Assembly (NCBI GenBank): GCA_910585485.1
Contig: CAJUEZ010000020.1
Span: 1-33,620 of the forward strand
Length of the DNA: 33,620 nt
Source of the DNA: an uncultured Clostridia bacterium
Lineage (GTDB): Bacteria; Bacillota; Clostridia; UBA1381
Direction of reading: 5' to 3'
Shown: positions 1 through 8,076 of the stretch, one piece after another
Layout: every line of letters starts with the position of its first letter
How positions within the stretch are numbered: position 1 is the first letter of the stretch
Program-made: the position numbers and the translations under genes
Notes under the pieces: generated by a model
What the model was told of the DNA's origin: nothing
Seen by the model: only the letters and a program-made list of their open reading frames with translations
The model's database searches: none

Positions 1-1
1 G

Positions 2-268
2 AAAAGAATAAACACCGAGTTTGCGCAGATAGTTGACCGAAAGACCATAAAAATGCGAGTATGGGAGCGCGGAGCGGGCGAAACGCTTGCCTGCGGTACG
101 GGCGCATGCGCGACGCTTGTGGCGGCGAATTTGTCGGACTTGGTTGATGATGAGGCTGATTTGGCGCTTTTGGGCGGCACACTTCATATCCGTTGGGACA
201 AGGAGGAAAATAATATTTATATGACGGGTCCCGCAAGGTTTGTATTTGACGGTATAATCACGGTGTAG
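2..268 (+). CDS. dapF: Diaminopimelate epimerase DapF, C-terminal part (5' end outside the window)
   Basis: The reading frame is open from base 2 and ends at TAG 266-268, giving about 88 residues of the C-terminal half of diaminopimelate epimerase. The enzyme converts LL-DAP to meso-DAP in the cytoplasm for lysine and peptidoglycan synthesis. The diagnostic segment is WERGAGETLACGTGACA, which holds the second catalytic cysteine of the family (in ACGTG); it is followed by the usual short C-terminal strands. The start and the first catalytic cysteine lie upstream of the window. The next gene, dapL, makes the LL-DAP substrate, and only 58 bp separate the two, so they are probably one transcript. 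Confidence 0.93.
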   Translation, partial: KRINTEFAQIVDRKTIKMRVWERGAGETLACGTGACATLVAANLSDLVDDEADLALLGGTLHIRWDKEENNIYMTGPARFVFDGIITV

Positions 269-326
269 GGGTTGTCACAAAATAACAATTTGCACTGTAA
301 ACCAATATATAGAAAGGAATAAAAAA

Positions 327-1538
327 ATGGCTAAAATAAATGAAAATTACTTAAAGCTTCCCGGCAGTTATCTGTTTTCAACAATAGCGAAAAAGGTATC
401 CGCGTATTCAGAAGCAAACCCCGATAAGGAAATTATAAAAATGGGTATAGGAGATGTTACAAAACCGCTTGCACCGTCAGTAATTGACGCAATGCGCAAG
501 GCGGTTGACGAGATGGGTACAGCCGAGGGATTTCACGGCTACGGTCCTGAGCAGGGCTATGACTTTTTAAGGAATAAAATAGTTGAAAAGGACTATAAGG
601 CAAGGGGAATTGATATTAAGGCGGACGAGGTGTTTGTATCCGACGGCGCAAAGTCAGACTGCGGAAATATCGGCGACATATTTTCAAAGGACAATAAGGT
701 AGCCGTGTGCGACCCTGTTTATCCGGTTTATGTTGACACAAACGCTATGGCGGGGCGCGCGGGCGAATTTCAAGATGAGCATTGGACAAATCTTTATTAT
801 ATGCCGTGTACCGAGGAAAACGGTTTTATGCCCGAACTCCCCAAAGAAAAGGTGGATATTATCTACTTGTGTTTCCCAAACAACCCAACCGGTGTAAGCG
901 CCACGCGCGAACAGTTAAAGCCGTGGATTAAGTATGCGAAGGATAACGGTGCGGTCATTCTTTATGACAGCGCGTATGAAGCGTTTATAACCGACCCTGA
1001 TGTGCCGCATAGTATTTATGAACTTGACGGCGCAAAGGAGGTTGCGATTGAGTTTCGAAGCTTTTCAAAGACTGCAGGATTTACGGGTACGCGCTGCGCG
1101 TATACGGTAATACCGCGCGAACTAAAGGTTAATGGCACGGAACTTAACGGTCTTTGGAACAGACGGCAGTGTACTAAATTTAACGGTGTTCCCTACATAA
1201 TTCAGCGCGGAGCCGAGGCGGTTTATTCAGATGAGGGGTATAAGCAGACGCGTGAGGCGATTGCGTATTACCTTGAAAATGCTAAAATTATACGTGACGC
1301 GCTGACAAAGGTGGGACTTACTGTCTACGGCGGTGAAAACGCGCCGTATATATGGGCGAAAACACCTGACGGTATGAAGTCGTGGGACTTCTTTGATAAA
1401 CTTTTGGAGGAAGCGGGTGTGGTAACAACACCCGGCGCGGGCTTTGGTCCGAGCGGAGAGGGATATATAAGGCTTACGGCATTTTCAACTAAGGAAAATA
1501 CCATAAAAGCAATGGAAAAAATACAGGCAATTTTGTGA
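327..1538 (+). CDS. dapL: LL-diaminopimelate aminotransferase
   Basis: This 403-residue class I/II aminotransferase makes LL-DAP directly from tetrahydrodipicolinate with glutamate as amino donor, bypassing the succinylase/acetylase branches. Length and sequence fit the DapL family from end to end: an N-terminal LPGSYLFSTIAKKV segment, the substrate-loop region GTAEGFHGYGPEQGY, FPNNPTG near residues 184-190, and the PLP-lysine in SFSKTAGFTG (Lys248). The start ATG has an AGAAAGGA Shine-Dalgarno sequence about 8 bases upstream. It follows dapF closely. No clear terminator lies right after its stop codon; the next strong hairpin is the one in the gltB leader. The glutamate it uses links it functionally to the gltBD genes downstream. 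Confidence 0.97.
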   Translation: MAKINENYLKLPGSYLFSTIAKKVSAYSEANPDKEIIKMGIGDVTKPLAPSVIDAMRKAVDEMGTAEGFHGYGPEQGYDFLRNKIVEKDYKARGIDIKADEVFVSDGAKSDCGNIGDIFSKDNKVAVCDPVYPVYVDTNAMAGRAGEFQDEHWTNLYYMPCTEENGFMPELPKEKVDIIYLCFPNNPTGVSATREQLKPWIKYAKDNGAVILYDSAYEAFITDPDVPHSIYELDGAKEVAIEFRSFSKTAGFTGTRCAYTVIPRELKVNGTELNGLWNRRQCTKFNGVPYIIQRGAEAVYSDEGYKQTREAIAYYLENAKIIRDALTKVGLTVYGGENAPYIWAKTPDGMKSWDFFDKLLEEAGVVTTPGAGFGPSGEGYIRLTAFSTKENTIKAMEKIQAIL

Positions 1539-1547
1539 TATTTATTA

Positions 1548-1576
1548 TAGACAAATCAGTAAATTTGTGGTAGAAT
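1548..1576 (+). promoter_or_regulatory. Putative sigma-A promoter of gltBD with an internal dyad
   Basis: TAGACA (1548-1553) and TAGAAT (1571-1576) each match the consensus at 5 of 6 positions and are 17 bp apart. The expected start is near 1583, giving a leader of about 120 nt before gltB. A perfect dyad, ACAAAT (1551-1556) and ATTTGT (1563-1568) with a 6-nt centre, overlaps the -35 box and spacer. It could be an operator, or an RNA hairpin if transcription comes through from dapL. Confidence 0.6.
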
Positions 1577-1609
1577 AAATATTAGCATAAGATAACAAAA
1601 TAATTTTGA

Positions 1610-1627
1610 CGAAGCAAGGGCGTTTCG
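1610..1627 (+). promoter_or_regulatory. Small hairpin in the gltB leader, mutually exclusive with the terminator (possible ANTAR-type antiterminator)
   Basis: CGAAGC (1610-1615) pairs with GTTTCG (1622-1627), including one G-U pair, around the six-base loop AAGGGC. Its 3' arm and part of its loop are the first bases of the 5' arm of the terminator at 1618-1679, so only one of the two can form. Hairpins bound by ANTAR-domain antiterminators have six-base loops with A at position 1 and G at position 4, which this loop satisfies. I could not find a convincing first hairpin of the usual pair, so the assignment is inference. Confidence 0.4.
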
Positions 1628-1679
1628 GTCACTACATATTTATTATATGAATGTGTATTGATTGAAACGTCTTTTTGTT
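1618..1679 (+). terminator. Intrinsic terminator in the gltB leader (attenuator), ending 25 bases before the gltB start
   Basis: Bases 1618-1640 and 1650-1672 form a 23-bp stem with one mismatch (C-T) and about five G-U pairs, around the 9-base loop TATTATATG. The stem is followed by TTTTGTT. This is much stronger than needed for chance. It lies downstream of the putative gltB promoter and just before the ribosome-binding site, so it is placed to decide whether gltBD is transcribed. It could also serve as the dapL terminator for read-through transcripts. Confidence 0.75.
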
Positions 1680-1704
1680 AAAACAAGCGAAAGGATTGAA
1701 TGAA

Positions 1705-4700
1705 ATGGAGTATAACGGTTTACCTGCAAAGCAGGGTCTTTATGACCCGCAGTTTGAGCATGACGCGTGCGGTATAGGCTTTATTGCCAACATTAAAGGC
1801 AAAACCTCGCACACGATTATAAATCAGGCTATTCAGATTTTGAAAAATCTTGCCCACCGCGGCGGTGTGGGTTCAGAGATAGACACAGGTGACGGAGCGG
1901 GAATACTTATTCAGATGCCTCATGCGTTTATGAAAAAGGTTTGTAAAAATGACGGCATTAAGCTTCCGAAAAAAGGCAGTTACGGTGTTGGCATGCTGTT
2001 TCTGTCACCTGACAGCGATACAAGGGAGGAAAGTCTTAAAAAGCTTACGGAAATTATTGCTTCCGAGGGACAGACGCTTTTGGGAATAAGAGAAGTGCCC
2101 GTATATGAAGTGTGTATCGGAAAGAGCGCGCGCGAGGCTATGCCGCATATTGTGCAGGTGTTTATCGGTAAGGGCAGTGACAGTCTTGACGCGGACTCGT
2201 TTGAAAGAAAGCTGTATATAATAGGCAAGATAGCCGAAAAGGAAATAAGAAAGAGCGGCGCGGACAACTATTTTTATTTTGCGTCACTTTCGGCAAGAAC
2301 TATTGTATATAAGGGCATGCTCACTCCCGAACAGGTAAACGAGTTTTATTTGGATTTAAAGGACGTCGATATGGAAACGGCAATCGCGCTTGTTCATTCT
2401 CGTTTTTCTACGAATACTTTCCCGTCATGGGAAAGAGCACACCCTAACCGCTATATTATTCACAACGGCGAGATTAATACAATCCGCGGAAACGTGAACT
2501 GGGTAAAGGCAAGAGAAAGAATGTTCCAAACACCTGAATTTGAGGGAGATATGGATAAAATTCTGCCTGTTATAAACGAGGACGGCTCAGACTCTGCAAT
2601 GCTCGATAATTATTTGCAGTTTCTGCACCTGTCGGGTTTTTCACTCCCGCGCGCGGTTATGATGACAATTCCGGAGCCATGGGAAAACAATAACGATATG
2701 GACCCTGCAATGAAATCGTTTTACGAGTACCATTCGTGTATAACCGAGCCTTGGGACGGTCCTGCCGCTGTAGCGTTTACAGATGGACGCTATGTCGGGG
2801 CGACGCTTGACAGAAACGGTCTGCGCCCCGCGAGGTATTACGTCACTTCTGACGATATGATTATTCTTTCTTCAGAGGTCGGAGTTGCCGATATTGACCA
2901 AAGCACAATTATCAAAAAGGAACGTCTGCACCCCGGTAAGATGTTTCTTATTGATACGGAAAAGGGCAAAATCATTTCCGATGAGGAGATTAAAAAGGAG
3001 GAGGCTCTGCATAAGCCGTACAGCGAATGGGTTAAAAAGACGTTGGTAGATTTGGATAATCTTCCGTCTGATACGGGATTAAAGGGTGATACGTGGTATG
3101 ATCTCGTTCATAATTTAAGAGAAAACGCAAAGGGAAATATAAGCGAGCATCTTCTGATGAAGAACTTTATAGTGCTTGAAAATATGTTTGTAAACCGTGA
3201 AAATGGCGAGGATACACTGCCTCTTCTTGCGCGTCAGAAGGCATTCGGATATACGTGGGAGGATATAAACACCACGATAAAATCAATCGTTGAAAAGGCT
3301 GACGACCCGATAGGAGCAATGGGTACGGACATACCGCTCGCGGTACTGTCGGAAAAGCCTCAGCTTTTGTATAATTACTTTAAGCAGTTATTCGCGCAGG
3401 TAACCAACCCGCCGATTGACGCGATACGCGAGCAGATAGTAACGTCTACGTATACGCTTTTCGGCTGTGAACAAAATCTTCTGACCTCGTCTGAACTTAA
3501 CTGCCGTAAGGTAAGGGCGCTGAGTCCAATTTTAACGAATGAGGAACTTACCAAACTCCGCAATATAAATCTTGACGGCTTTAAGTCTATAACGATTCCG
3601 TCGCTGTTCAACACGAAACAGGAAAACGATATGGAATTGGCTATGGAAACTATATTTGAGGCGGCAGACATAGCGATAGAGAACGGCTATAATATAATTA
3701 TTCTTTCCGATAAGGGCATTGACAAGGATAAAGCGCCTATACCCGCGCTTCTTGCAGGCTCTGGACTGCACCATCACCTTATAAGGCGCGGCACAAGAAT
3801 GAAGGTGTCTATTGTGCTTGAAACAGGCGAGCCGAGAGAAGTGCATCATTTTGCGTGCCTGATTGGTTACGGTGTAAACGGAATTAATCCGTATATGGCT
3901 TATGAGGCGATAGAGGAACTTTATGAAAACAGTCTGATTGAATATGCCACCGAAGAGGGTGTAAAGCGTTTTAACAAGGCTTGTACGAAGGGCATTGTCA
4001 AGGTAATGTCAAAGATGGGTATTTCAACAATTCAGTCGTATCAGGGCGCGCAGATATTTGAGGCGCTCGGCATTTCCGCAAGCGTTGTTGAAAAGTATTT
4101 CACAGGCACAACTACGAGGATAGGCGGAATAGGTATTGAGCATATCCAAAAGGAGGCGCTTCTGCGCCATTCCGAGGCATTTGACAAGGTGAACGGTAAA
4201 AAGGCGCTGAAAACTGGCGGTGAATATAAGTGGCGAGCAAACGGGGAATATCATATGTTTAATCCCGAGAGCATATACAAGCTTCAGATGGCATGCCGTA
4301 CAGGCAATTATAAGCTGTATAAGGAATACGCACGGGAAATGGATGCGCACAGTCAGAAGCAGTGTACAATCCGTGGTATGCTGGATATAAAAACTATAGA
4401 TAAACCAATAGCGATTGAGCAGGTTGAGAGCGTTGAAAGTATAGTTAAGCGCTTTAAGACGGGCGCAATGTCCTACGGCTCAATCTCGCAGGAGGCGCAC
4501 GAGTGTCTTGCGATAGCGATGAACCGACTTGGCGGTAAGTCAAACAGCGGCGAGGGCGGAGAAAACCCCGAACGCTATATCCCTGATGAAAACGGCGACA
4601 GCCGTTCAAGCGCGATTAAGCAGGTGGCTTCGGGACGTTTCGGCGTACACATTCACTATCTCCAGAACGCAAAAGAAATTCAGATAAAAATGGCGCAGGG

Positions 4701-6402
4701 CGCAAAGCCGGGCGAGGGCGGACATCTGCCCGGAGGAAAGGTGTACCCGTGGATTGCAAAGGCAAGACATTCAACACCGGGTGTAGGACTTATTTCGCCG
4801 CCGCCTCACCACGACATATATTCGATTGAGGATTTGGCGCAGCTAATTCACGATTTAAAGAATGCGAACCGTGACGCGAGAATTACGGTTAAGCTTGTTT
4901 CGGAAGCGGGAGTAGGTACAATAGCTGTCGGAGTTGCAAAGGGCAGAGCCGATGTAATTTTGGTGTCGGGTTATGACGGCGGTACTGGCGCGGCTCCGAA
5001 GACGAGCGTGCGCCACGCAGGTCTTCCGTGGGAGTTGGGTGTTGCCGAAACACATCAGGCGCTTTTGATGAACAATCTGAGAAACAGAGTTGTAATAGAA
5101 ACAGACGGAAAACTTCTGACAGGACGCGATGTTGCGGTTGCCGCGCTTCTCGGCGCGGAGGAATACGGTTTTGCGACAGGTCCGCTTATTGCGATAGGCT
5201 GTGTAATGATGAGAGTATGTAATCTTGATACCTGTCCCGTAGGTGTGGCAACGCAGAACCCGAAGCTTAGAAAACGTTTCTGCGGCAAACCCGAATACGT
5301 TGAAAACTTTATGAGATTTATCGCGCAGGATTTAAGAGAATGGATGGCAAAAATCGGTGTAAAGACGGTCAATGAGATGATAGGACACGTTGAAAGACTG
5401 TCACAGCAGAAGATAGAAGATAATTGGAAGGCGAGAGAGGTTGACTTGTCATCACTTCTGTATCAGCCGAAAATATGTTCAAACGACTATGAGCGTTATC
5501 ATAACGAAATGCAGGACCACGAACTGTATAAAACGCTTGACATGAATGCGCTTCTTAAGCTGTGCGCTCCCGCGATAACAGATGGAAAGAACATTGAGGC
5601 TAAGCTTGAAATTACAAATATTGACCGTGTTGCGGGAACAATTTTGTCATCAGAAATCGCGCGCGTACACGGTGAAAAAGGACTGAAGGACGACAGCATC
5701 AAGTTAAGCTTTGTCGGAAGCGCGGGTCAGAGTTTCGGCGCGTTTCTTGCGCCGGGAGTCACTATGAGACTTGTCGGAGACAGCAACGACTATATAGGCA
5801 AGGGTTTGTCGGGCGGTAAAGTTATTGTTGTTCCGCCTGAGGAGGCTTCGTTTGATCCAAGCGAAAATGTGATTATAGGAAATGTCGCGTTTTACGGTGC
5901 TATTAAGGGCGAGGCGTATATCCGAGGCAAAGCGGGCGAGCGTTTTTGCGTAAGAAACTCCGGTATGACAGCCGTTGTCGAGGGTATCGGCGATCACGGC
6001 TGTGAATATATGACGGGCGGCTGCGTAGCCATTATAGGAAAAACAGGCAGAAACTTTGCCGCGGGTATGTCAGGCGGTATCGCGTATGTCTATGATAAGG
6101 ACGGCGAACTTGACAGTAAATGCAATAAGGAACTTGTCGGACTTGAACCGCTTGATAAAAAGGATATGGATAAGTTAAAGGAAATGCTTGAAAAGCATGT
6201 TGAATATACGGGCAGTAAGTCGGCAAAGGCTATTCTTGATAACTTTGACGCGCAAACAGACAATTTTGTCAAGGTAATTCCAAACGACTATAAAAAAGTA
6301 ATAACAATCCTTGAAGAGGAAATAGAAAAGGGAGCGGACAGAGATACAGCTATGCTTACCGCTTTTGAGAATGTAACCGGCAAGAAGGTAGAAATCGCAT
6401 AA
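1705..6402 (+). CDS. gltB: Glutamate synthase, large subunit
   Basis: The large subunit of NAD(P)H-dependent glutamate synthase (1565 residues) takes ammonia from glutamine and transfers it to 2-oxoglutarate. Domains in order: class II glutamine amidotransferase with nucleophile Cys22 in HDACGIGF, which sits behind a short propeptide (residues about 22-430); the central domain (about 480-770); the FMN-binding TIM barrel (about 820-1190), with the [3Fe-4S] ligands Cys1166, Cys1172 and Cys1177 in the CX5CX4C pattern; and the C-terminal GXGXG beta-helix (about 1270-1460). I chose ATG 1705 because GAAAGGA lies about 9 bases upstream. An in-frame TTG at 1675 falls inside the terminator tail and is unlikely. 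The gene is followed by gltD after 141 bp. The attenuator-like leader suggests control by nitrogen status. Confidence 0.97.
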   Translation: MEYNGLPAKQGLYDPQFEHDACGIGFIANIKGKTSHTIINQAIQILKNLAHRGGVGSEIDTGDGAGILIQMPHAFMKKVCKNDGIKLPKKGSYGVGMLFLSPDSDTREESLKKLTEIIASEGQTLLGIREVPVYEVCIGKSAREAMPHIVQVFIGKGSDSLDADSFERKLYIIGKIAEKEIRKSGADNYFYFASLSARTIVYKGMLTPEQVNEFYLDLKDVDMETAIALVHSRFSTNTFPSWERAHPNRYIIHNGEINTIRGNVNWVKARERMFQTPEFEGDMDKILPVINEDGSDSAMLDNYLQFLHLSGFSLPRAVMMTIPEPWENNNDMDPAMKSFYEYHSCITEPWDGPAAVAFTDGRYVGATLDRNGLRPARYYVTSDDMIILSSEVGVADIDQSTIIKKERLHPGKMFLIDTEKGKIISDEEIKKEEALHKPYSEWVKKTLVDLDNLPSDTGLKGDTWYDLVHNLRENAKGNISEHLLMKNFIVLENMFVNRENGEDTLPLLARQKAFGYTWEDINTTIKSIVEKADDPIGAMGTDIPLAVLSEKPQLLYNYFKQLFAQVTNPPIDAIREQIVTSTYTLFGCEQNLLTSSELNCRKVRALSPILTNEELTKLRNINLDGFKSITIPSLFNTKQENDMELAMETIFEAADIAIENGYNIIILSDKGIDKDKAPIPALLAGSGLHHHLIRRGTRMKVSIVLETGEPREVHHFACLIGYGVNGINPYMAYEAIEELYENSLIEYATEEGVKRFNKACTKGIVKVMSKMGISTIQSYQGAQIFEALGISASVVEKYFTGTTTRIGGIGIEHIQKEALLRHSEAFDKVNGKKALKTGGEYKWRANGEYHMFNPESIYKLQMACRTGNYKLYKEYAREMDAHSQKQCTIRGMLDIKTIDKPIAIEQVESVESIVKRFKTGAMSYGSISQEAHECLAIAMNRLGGKSNSGEGGENPERYIPDENGDSRSSAIKQVASGRFGVHIHYLQNAKEIQIKMAQGAKPGEGGHLPGGKVYPWIAKARHSTPGVGLISPPPHHDIYSIEDLAQLIHDLKNANRDARITVKLVSEAGVGTIAVGVAKGRADVILVSGYDGGTGAAPKTSVRHAGLPWELGVAETHQALLMNNLRNRVVIETDGKLLTGRDVAVAALLGAEEYGFATGPLIAIGCVMMRVCNLDTCPVGVATQNPKLRKRFCGKPEYVENFMRFIAQDLREWMAKIGVKTVNEMIGHVERLSQQKIEDNWKAREVDLSSLLYQPKICSNDYERYHNEMQDHELYKTLDMNALLKLCAPAITDGKNIEAKLEITNIDRVAGTILSSEIARVHGEKGLKDDSIKLSFVGSAGQSFGAFLAPGVTMRLVGDSNDYIGKGLSGGKVIVVPPEEASFDPSENVIIGNVAFYGAIKGEAYIRGKAGERFCVRNSGMTAVVEGIGDHGCEYMTGGCVAIIGKTGRNFAAGMSGGIAYVYDKDGELDSKCNKELVGLEPLDKKDMDKLKEMLEKHVEYTGSKSAKAILDNFDAQTDNFVKVIPNDYKKVITILEEEIEKGADRDTAMLTAFENVTGKKVEIA

Positions 6403-6543
6403 AGGAGGAATATCGACTGGTTAAAATCGCCCATATTACTATTTTTAGTCAAGGTCAGTATGCACATACGGCTCATTGGCTTCAAAGCAGCAATCTGAAC
6501 GATTTTTACTCAGCCGTGACTGTTAAGAAAGGAAGATATAAAA
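6403..6543 (+). other. gltB-gltD intercistronic spacer with an orphan Shine-Dalgarno sequence and nested dyads
   Basis: Immediately after the gltB stop is a strong AGGAGG (6403-6408) with no ATG, GTG or TTG at a usable distance. A CTG at 6417 opens a frame of about 50 codons that runs into gltD in another frame and matches nothing I recognise. The remainder is rich in inverted repeats: AGTCA/TGACT (6448/6517), ACGGCT/AGCCGT (6468-6473/6512-6517), GTAT/ATAC around GCAC (about 6458-6469), and a hairpin ATTGGCTT with AAGC-ag-CAAT (about 6475-6494). The real gltD ribosome-binding site, GAAAGGAAG, is near 6528. Confidence 0.45.
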
Positions 6544-7998
6544 ATGGGAAAACCAACAGGATTTTTAGAATATAAAAGACAGCTTCCCGAGGACAGACCT
6601 CCGGAGGAGAGAATGAGAGATTGGGACGAATTTCATACCCATTTCGATTTGGAAAAACTGCAATTACAGGGTGCAAGGTGTATGGACTGCGGAATACCGT
6701 TCTGCCATACGGGAAAACAGATAGGCAGAACGTCAATCGGATGCCCGCTAAGTAACCTTATTCCCGAATGGAATGATCTTGTTTATCGCGGTGATATTGA
6801 CGAGGCTTACAGACGTTTGTCGCTTACGAACAACTTTCCCGAATTTACGGGACGCGTATGCCCCGCGCTGTGCGAGGGTTCCTGTACACTCGGTATGCAC
6901 GACCCTGCCGTTACAATCAAAAATATAGAATGTCATATAATAGACACTATGTTTGCCGAGGATAAGGTTAAGCCAAGAATACCGGAAAAATCAACGGAAA
7001 AGCGTGTTGCGGTAGTCGGAAGCGGTCCTGCGGGGCTTGCCTGCGCAGACCAGTTGAATCAGATGGGACACCGTGTAACCGTATTTGAACGCTCTGACCG
7101 CGCTGGCGGACTTCTTATGTATGGTATTCCGAATATGAAACTGGATAAGAAAGTAGTGGAACGCAGAGTTAAGCTGATGGAAAAAGAGGGAGTAACCTTT
7201 AAGCTGAATACCGACATCGGCAGAAATTATCCCGCGGTAAACCTTGTGAATGAATTTGACGCGGTGGTACTGTGTACGGGTGCGGGAAAACCGAGACTGC
7301 TTACGGCTGACGGCGCTGACTTAAAGGGTGTTCACTATGCGGTGGATTTTCTAAAGGCGAATACAAAAAGTCTTTTGGACTCAAATCTTGATGACAGAAA
7401 ATTTATAAGCGCAGAGGGCAAGAACGTGATTGTAATAGGCGGAGGCGATACGGGTACTGACTGTGTCGGCACGGCGATACGTCACGGCTGCAAGAGTGTA
7501 ACTCAGCTTGAAATTATGGCGGAATTGCCGGAGGAAAGACAGGAGAATAATCCGTGGCCCGAATGGCCGAGAGTTAAAAAGACAGATTACGGTCAGGAGG
7601 AGGCTATTGAACTTTACGGACATGACCCCAGAGAGTACCTTACAACGGTTACAAAAATTGAAGGCGATGAAAAGGGGCAGGTGAAGGCAGTTCATACTGT
7701 TGAAGTAGATTGGTCAACAGGTGCGCCTGTGCCGAAGAAAGGAACTGAAAAAGTACGGGAATGTGAATTGGTGCTTATCGCAATGGGCTTTTTAGGTCCT
7801 GAGCAGGAACTTCCCATGCAGCTTACGCTTAAAACTGACGCGCGAAGCAATATTAAGGCAAATGAAGCAGACCATAAAACGAGCCTTCGAGGTGTGTTTG
7901 CGGCGGGTGACTGCCGAAGAGGTCAGAGCCTTGTAGTATGGGCAATCCGTGAGGGACGCGAAACTGCTGAGGCGGTAGACGCATATTTGATGAGGTAA
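6544..7998 (+). CDS. gltD: Glutamate synthase, small subunit (NAD(P)H, FAD, Fe-S)
   Basis: The small subunit (484 residues) passes electrons from NAD(P)H through FAD and two [4Fe-4S] clusters to GltB. The N-terminal cysteine-rich region contains CMDCGIPFCH (about residues 41-50), then CPLSN and CPALCEGSC. A first Rossmann motif, VVGSGPAGLACA, binds FAD, and a second, VIVIGGGDTGTDC (about residues 297-309), binds NAD(P)H. Near the C-terminus VFAAGDCRRGQSLVV is the usual FAD-binding end. Length is normal for the family. The ATG at 6544 follows a GAAAGGAAG site. It is the last gene of the gltBD unit and is followed by a clear terminator. Confidence 0.97.
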   Translation: MGKPTGFLEYKRQLPEDRPPEERMRDWDEFHTHFDLEKLQLQGARCMDCGIPFCHTGKQIGRTSIGCPLSNLIPEWNDLVYRGDIDEAYRRLSLTNNFPEFTGRVCPALCEGSCTLGMHDPAVTIKNIECHIIDTMFAEDKVKPRIPEKSTEKRVAVVGSGPAGLACADQLNQMGHRVTVFERSDRAGGLLMYGIPNMKLDKKVVERRVKLMEKEGVTFKLNTDIGRNYPAVNLVNEFDAVVLCTGAGKPRLLTADGADLKGVHYAVDFLKANTKSLLDSNLDDRKFISAEGKNVIVIGGGDTGTDCVGTAIRHGCKSVTQLEIMAELPEERQENNPWPEWPRVKKTDYGQEEAIELYGHDPREYLTTVTKIEGDEKGQVKAVHTVEVDWSTGAPVPKKGTEKVRECELVLIAMGFLGPEQELPMQLTLKTDARSNIKANEADHKTSLRGVFAAGDCRRGQSLVVWAIREGRETAEAVDAYLMR

Positions 7999-8006
7999 TA
8001 AATTAA

Positions 8007-8039
8007 GAAAGACTGCCAAAATGGCAGCCTTTCTTTTTT
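8007..8039 (+). terminator. Intrinsic terminator after gltD
   Basis: GAAAG and CTGCCA (8007-8018, one A-C mismatch between the two blocks) pair with TGGCAG and CTTTC (8022-8033) around loop AAA, followed by six T residues. It lies between convergent gltD and the galactanase gene and may also work weakly for the minus strand. Confidence 0.85.
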
Positions 8040-8076
8040 GTATTCAATATATTTCTGTTTTAAAATAGTATCATGT

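Noticed and set aside
1675..1704. Ten-codon N-terminal extension of GltB from TTG 1675.
   Set aside because: The TTG lies in the T tract of the leader terminator, has no ribosome-binding site, and ATG 1705 has a good one and fits the family.
5028..5222. Plus-strand 64-residue frame and the many minus-strand frames inside gltB, gltD, leuS, nnr and others.
   Set aside because: They are shadows of strongly conserved genes, with improbable compositions (Cys/Arg- or Ser/Ile-rich) and no ribosome-binding sites.
6417..6578. Frame of about 50 codons from CTG 6417 behind the orphan AGGAGG.
   Set aside because: CTG starts are rare, the peptide matches nothing I know, and it runs into gltD in another frame. 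Kept only as part of the spacer observation.
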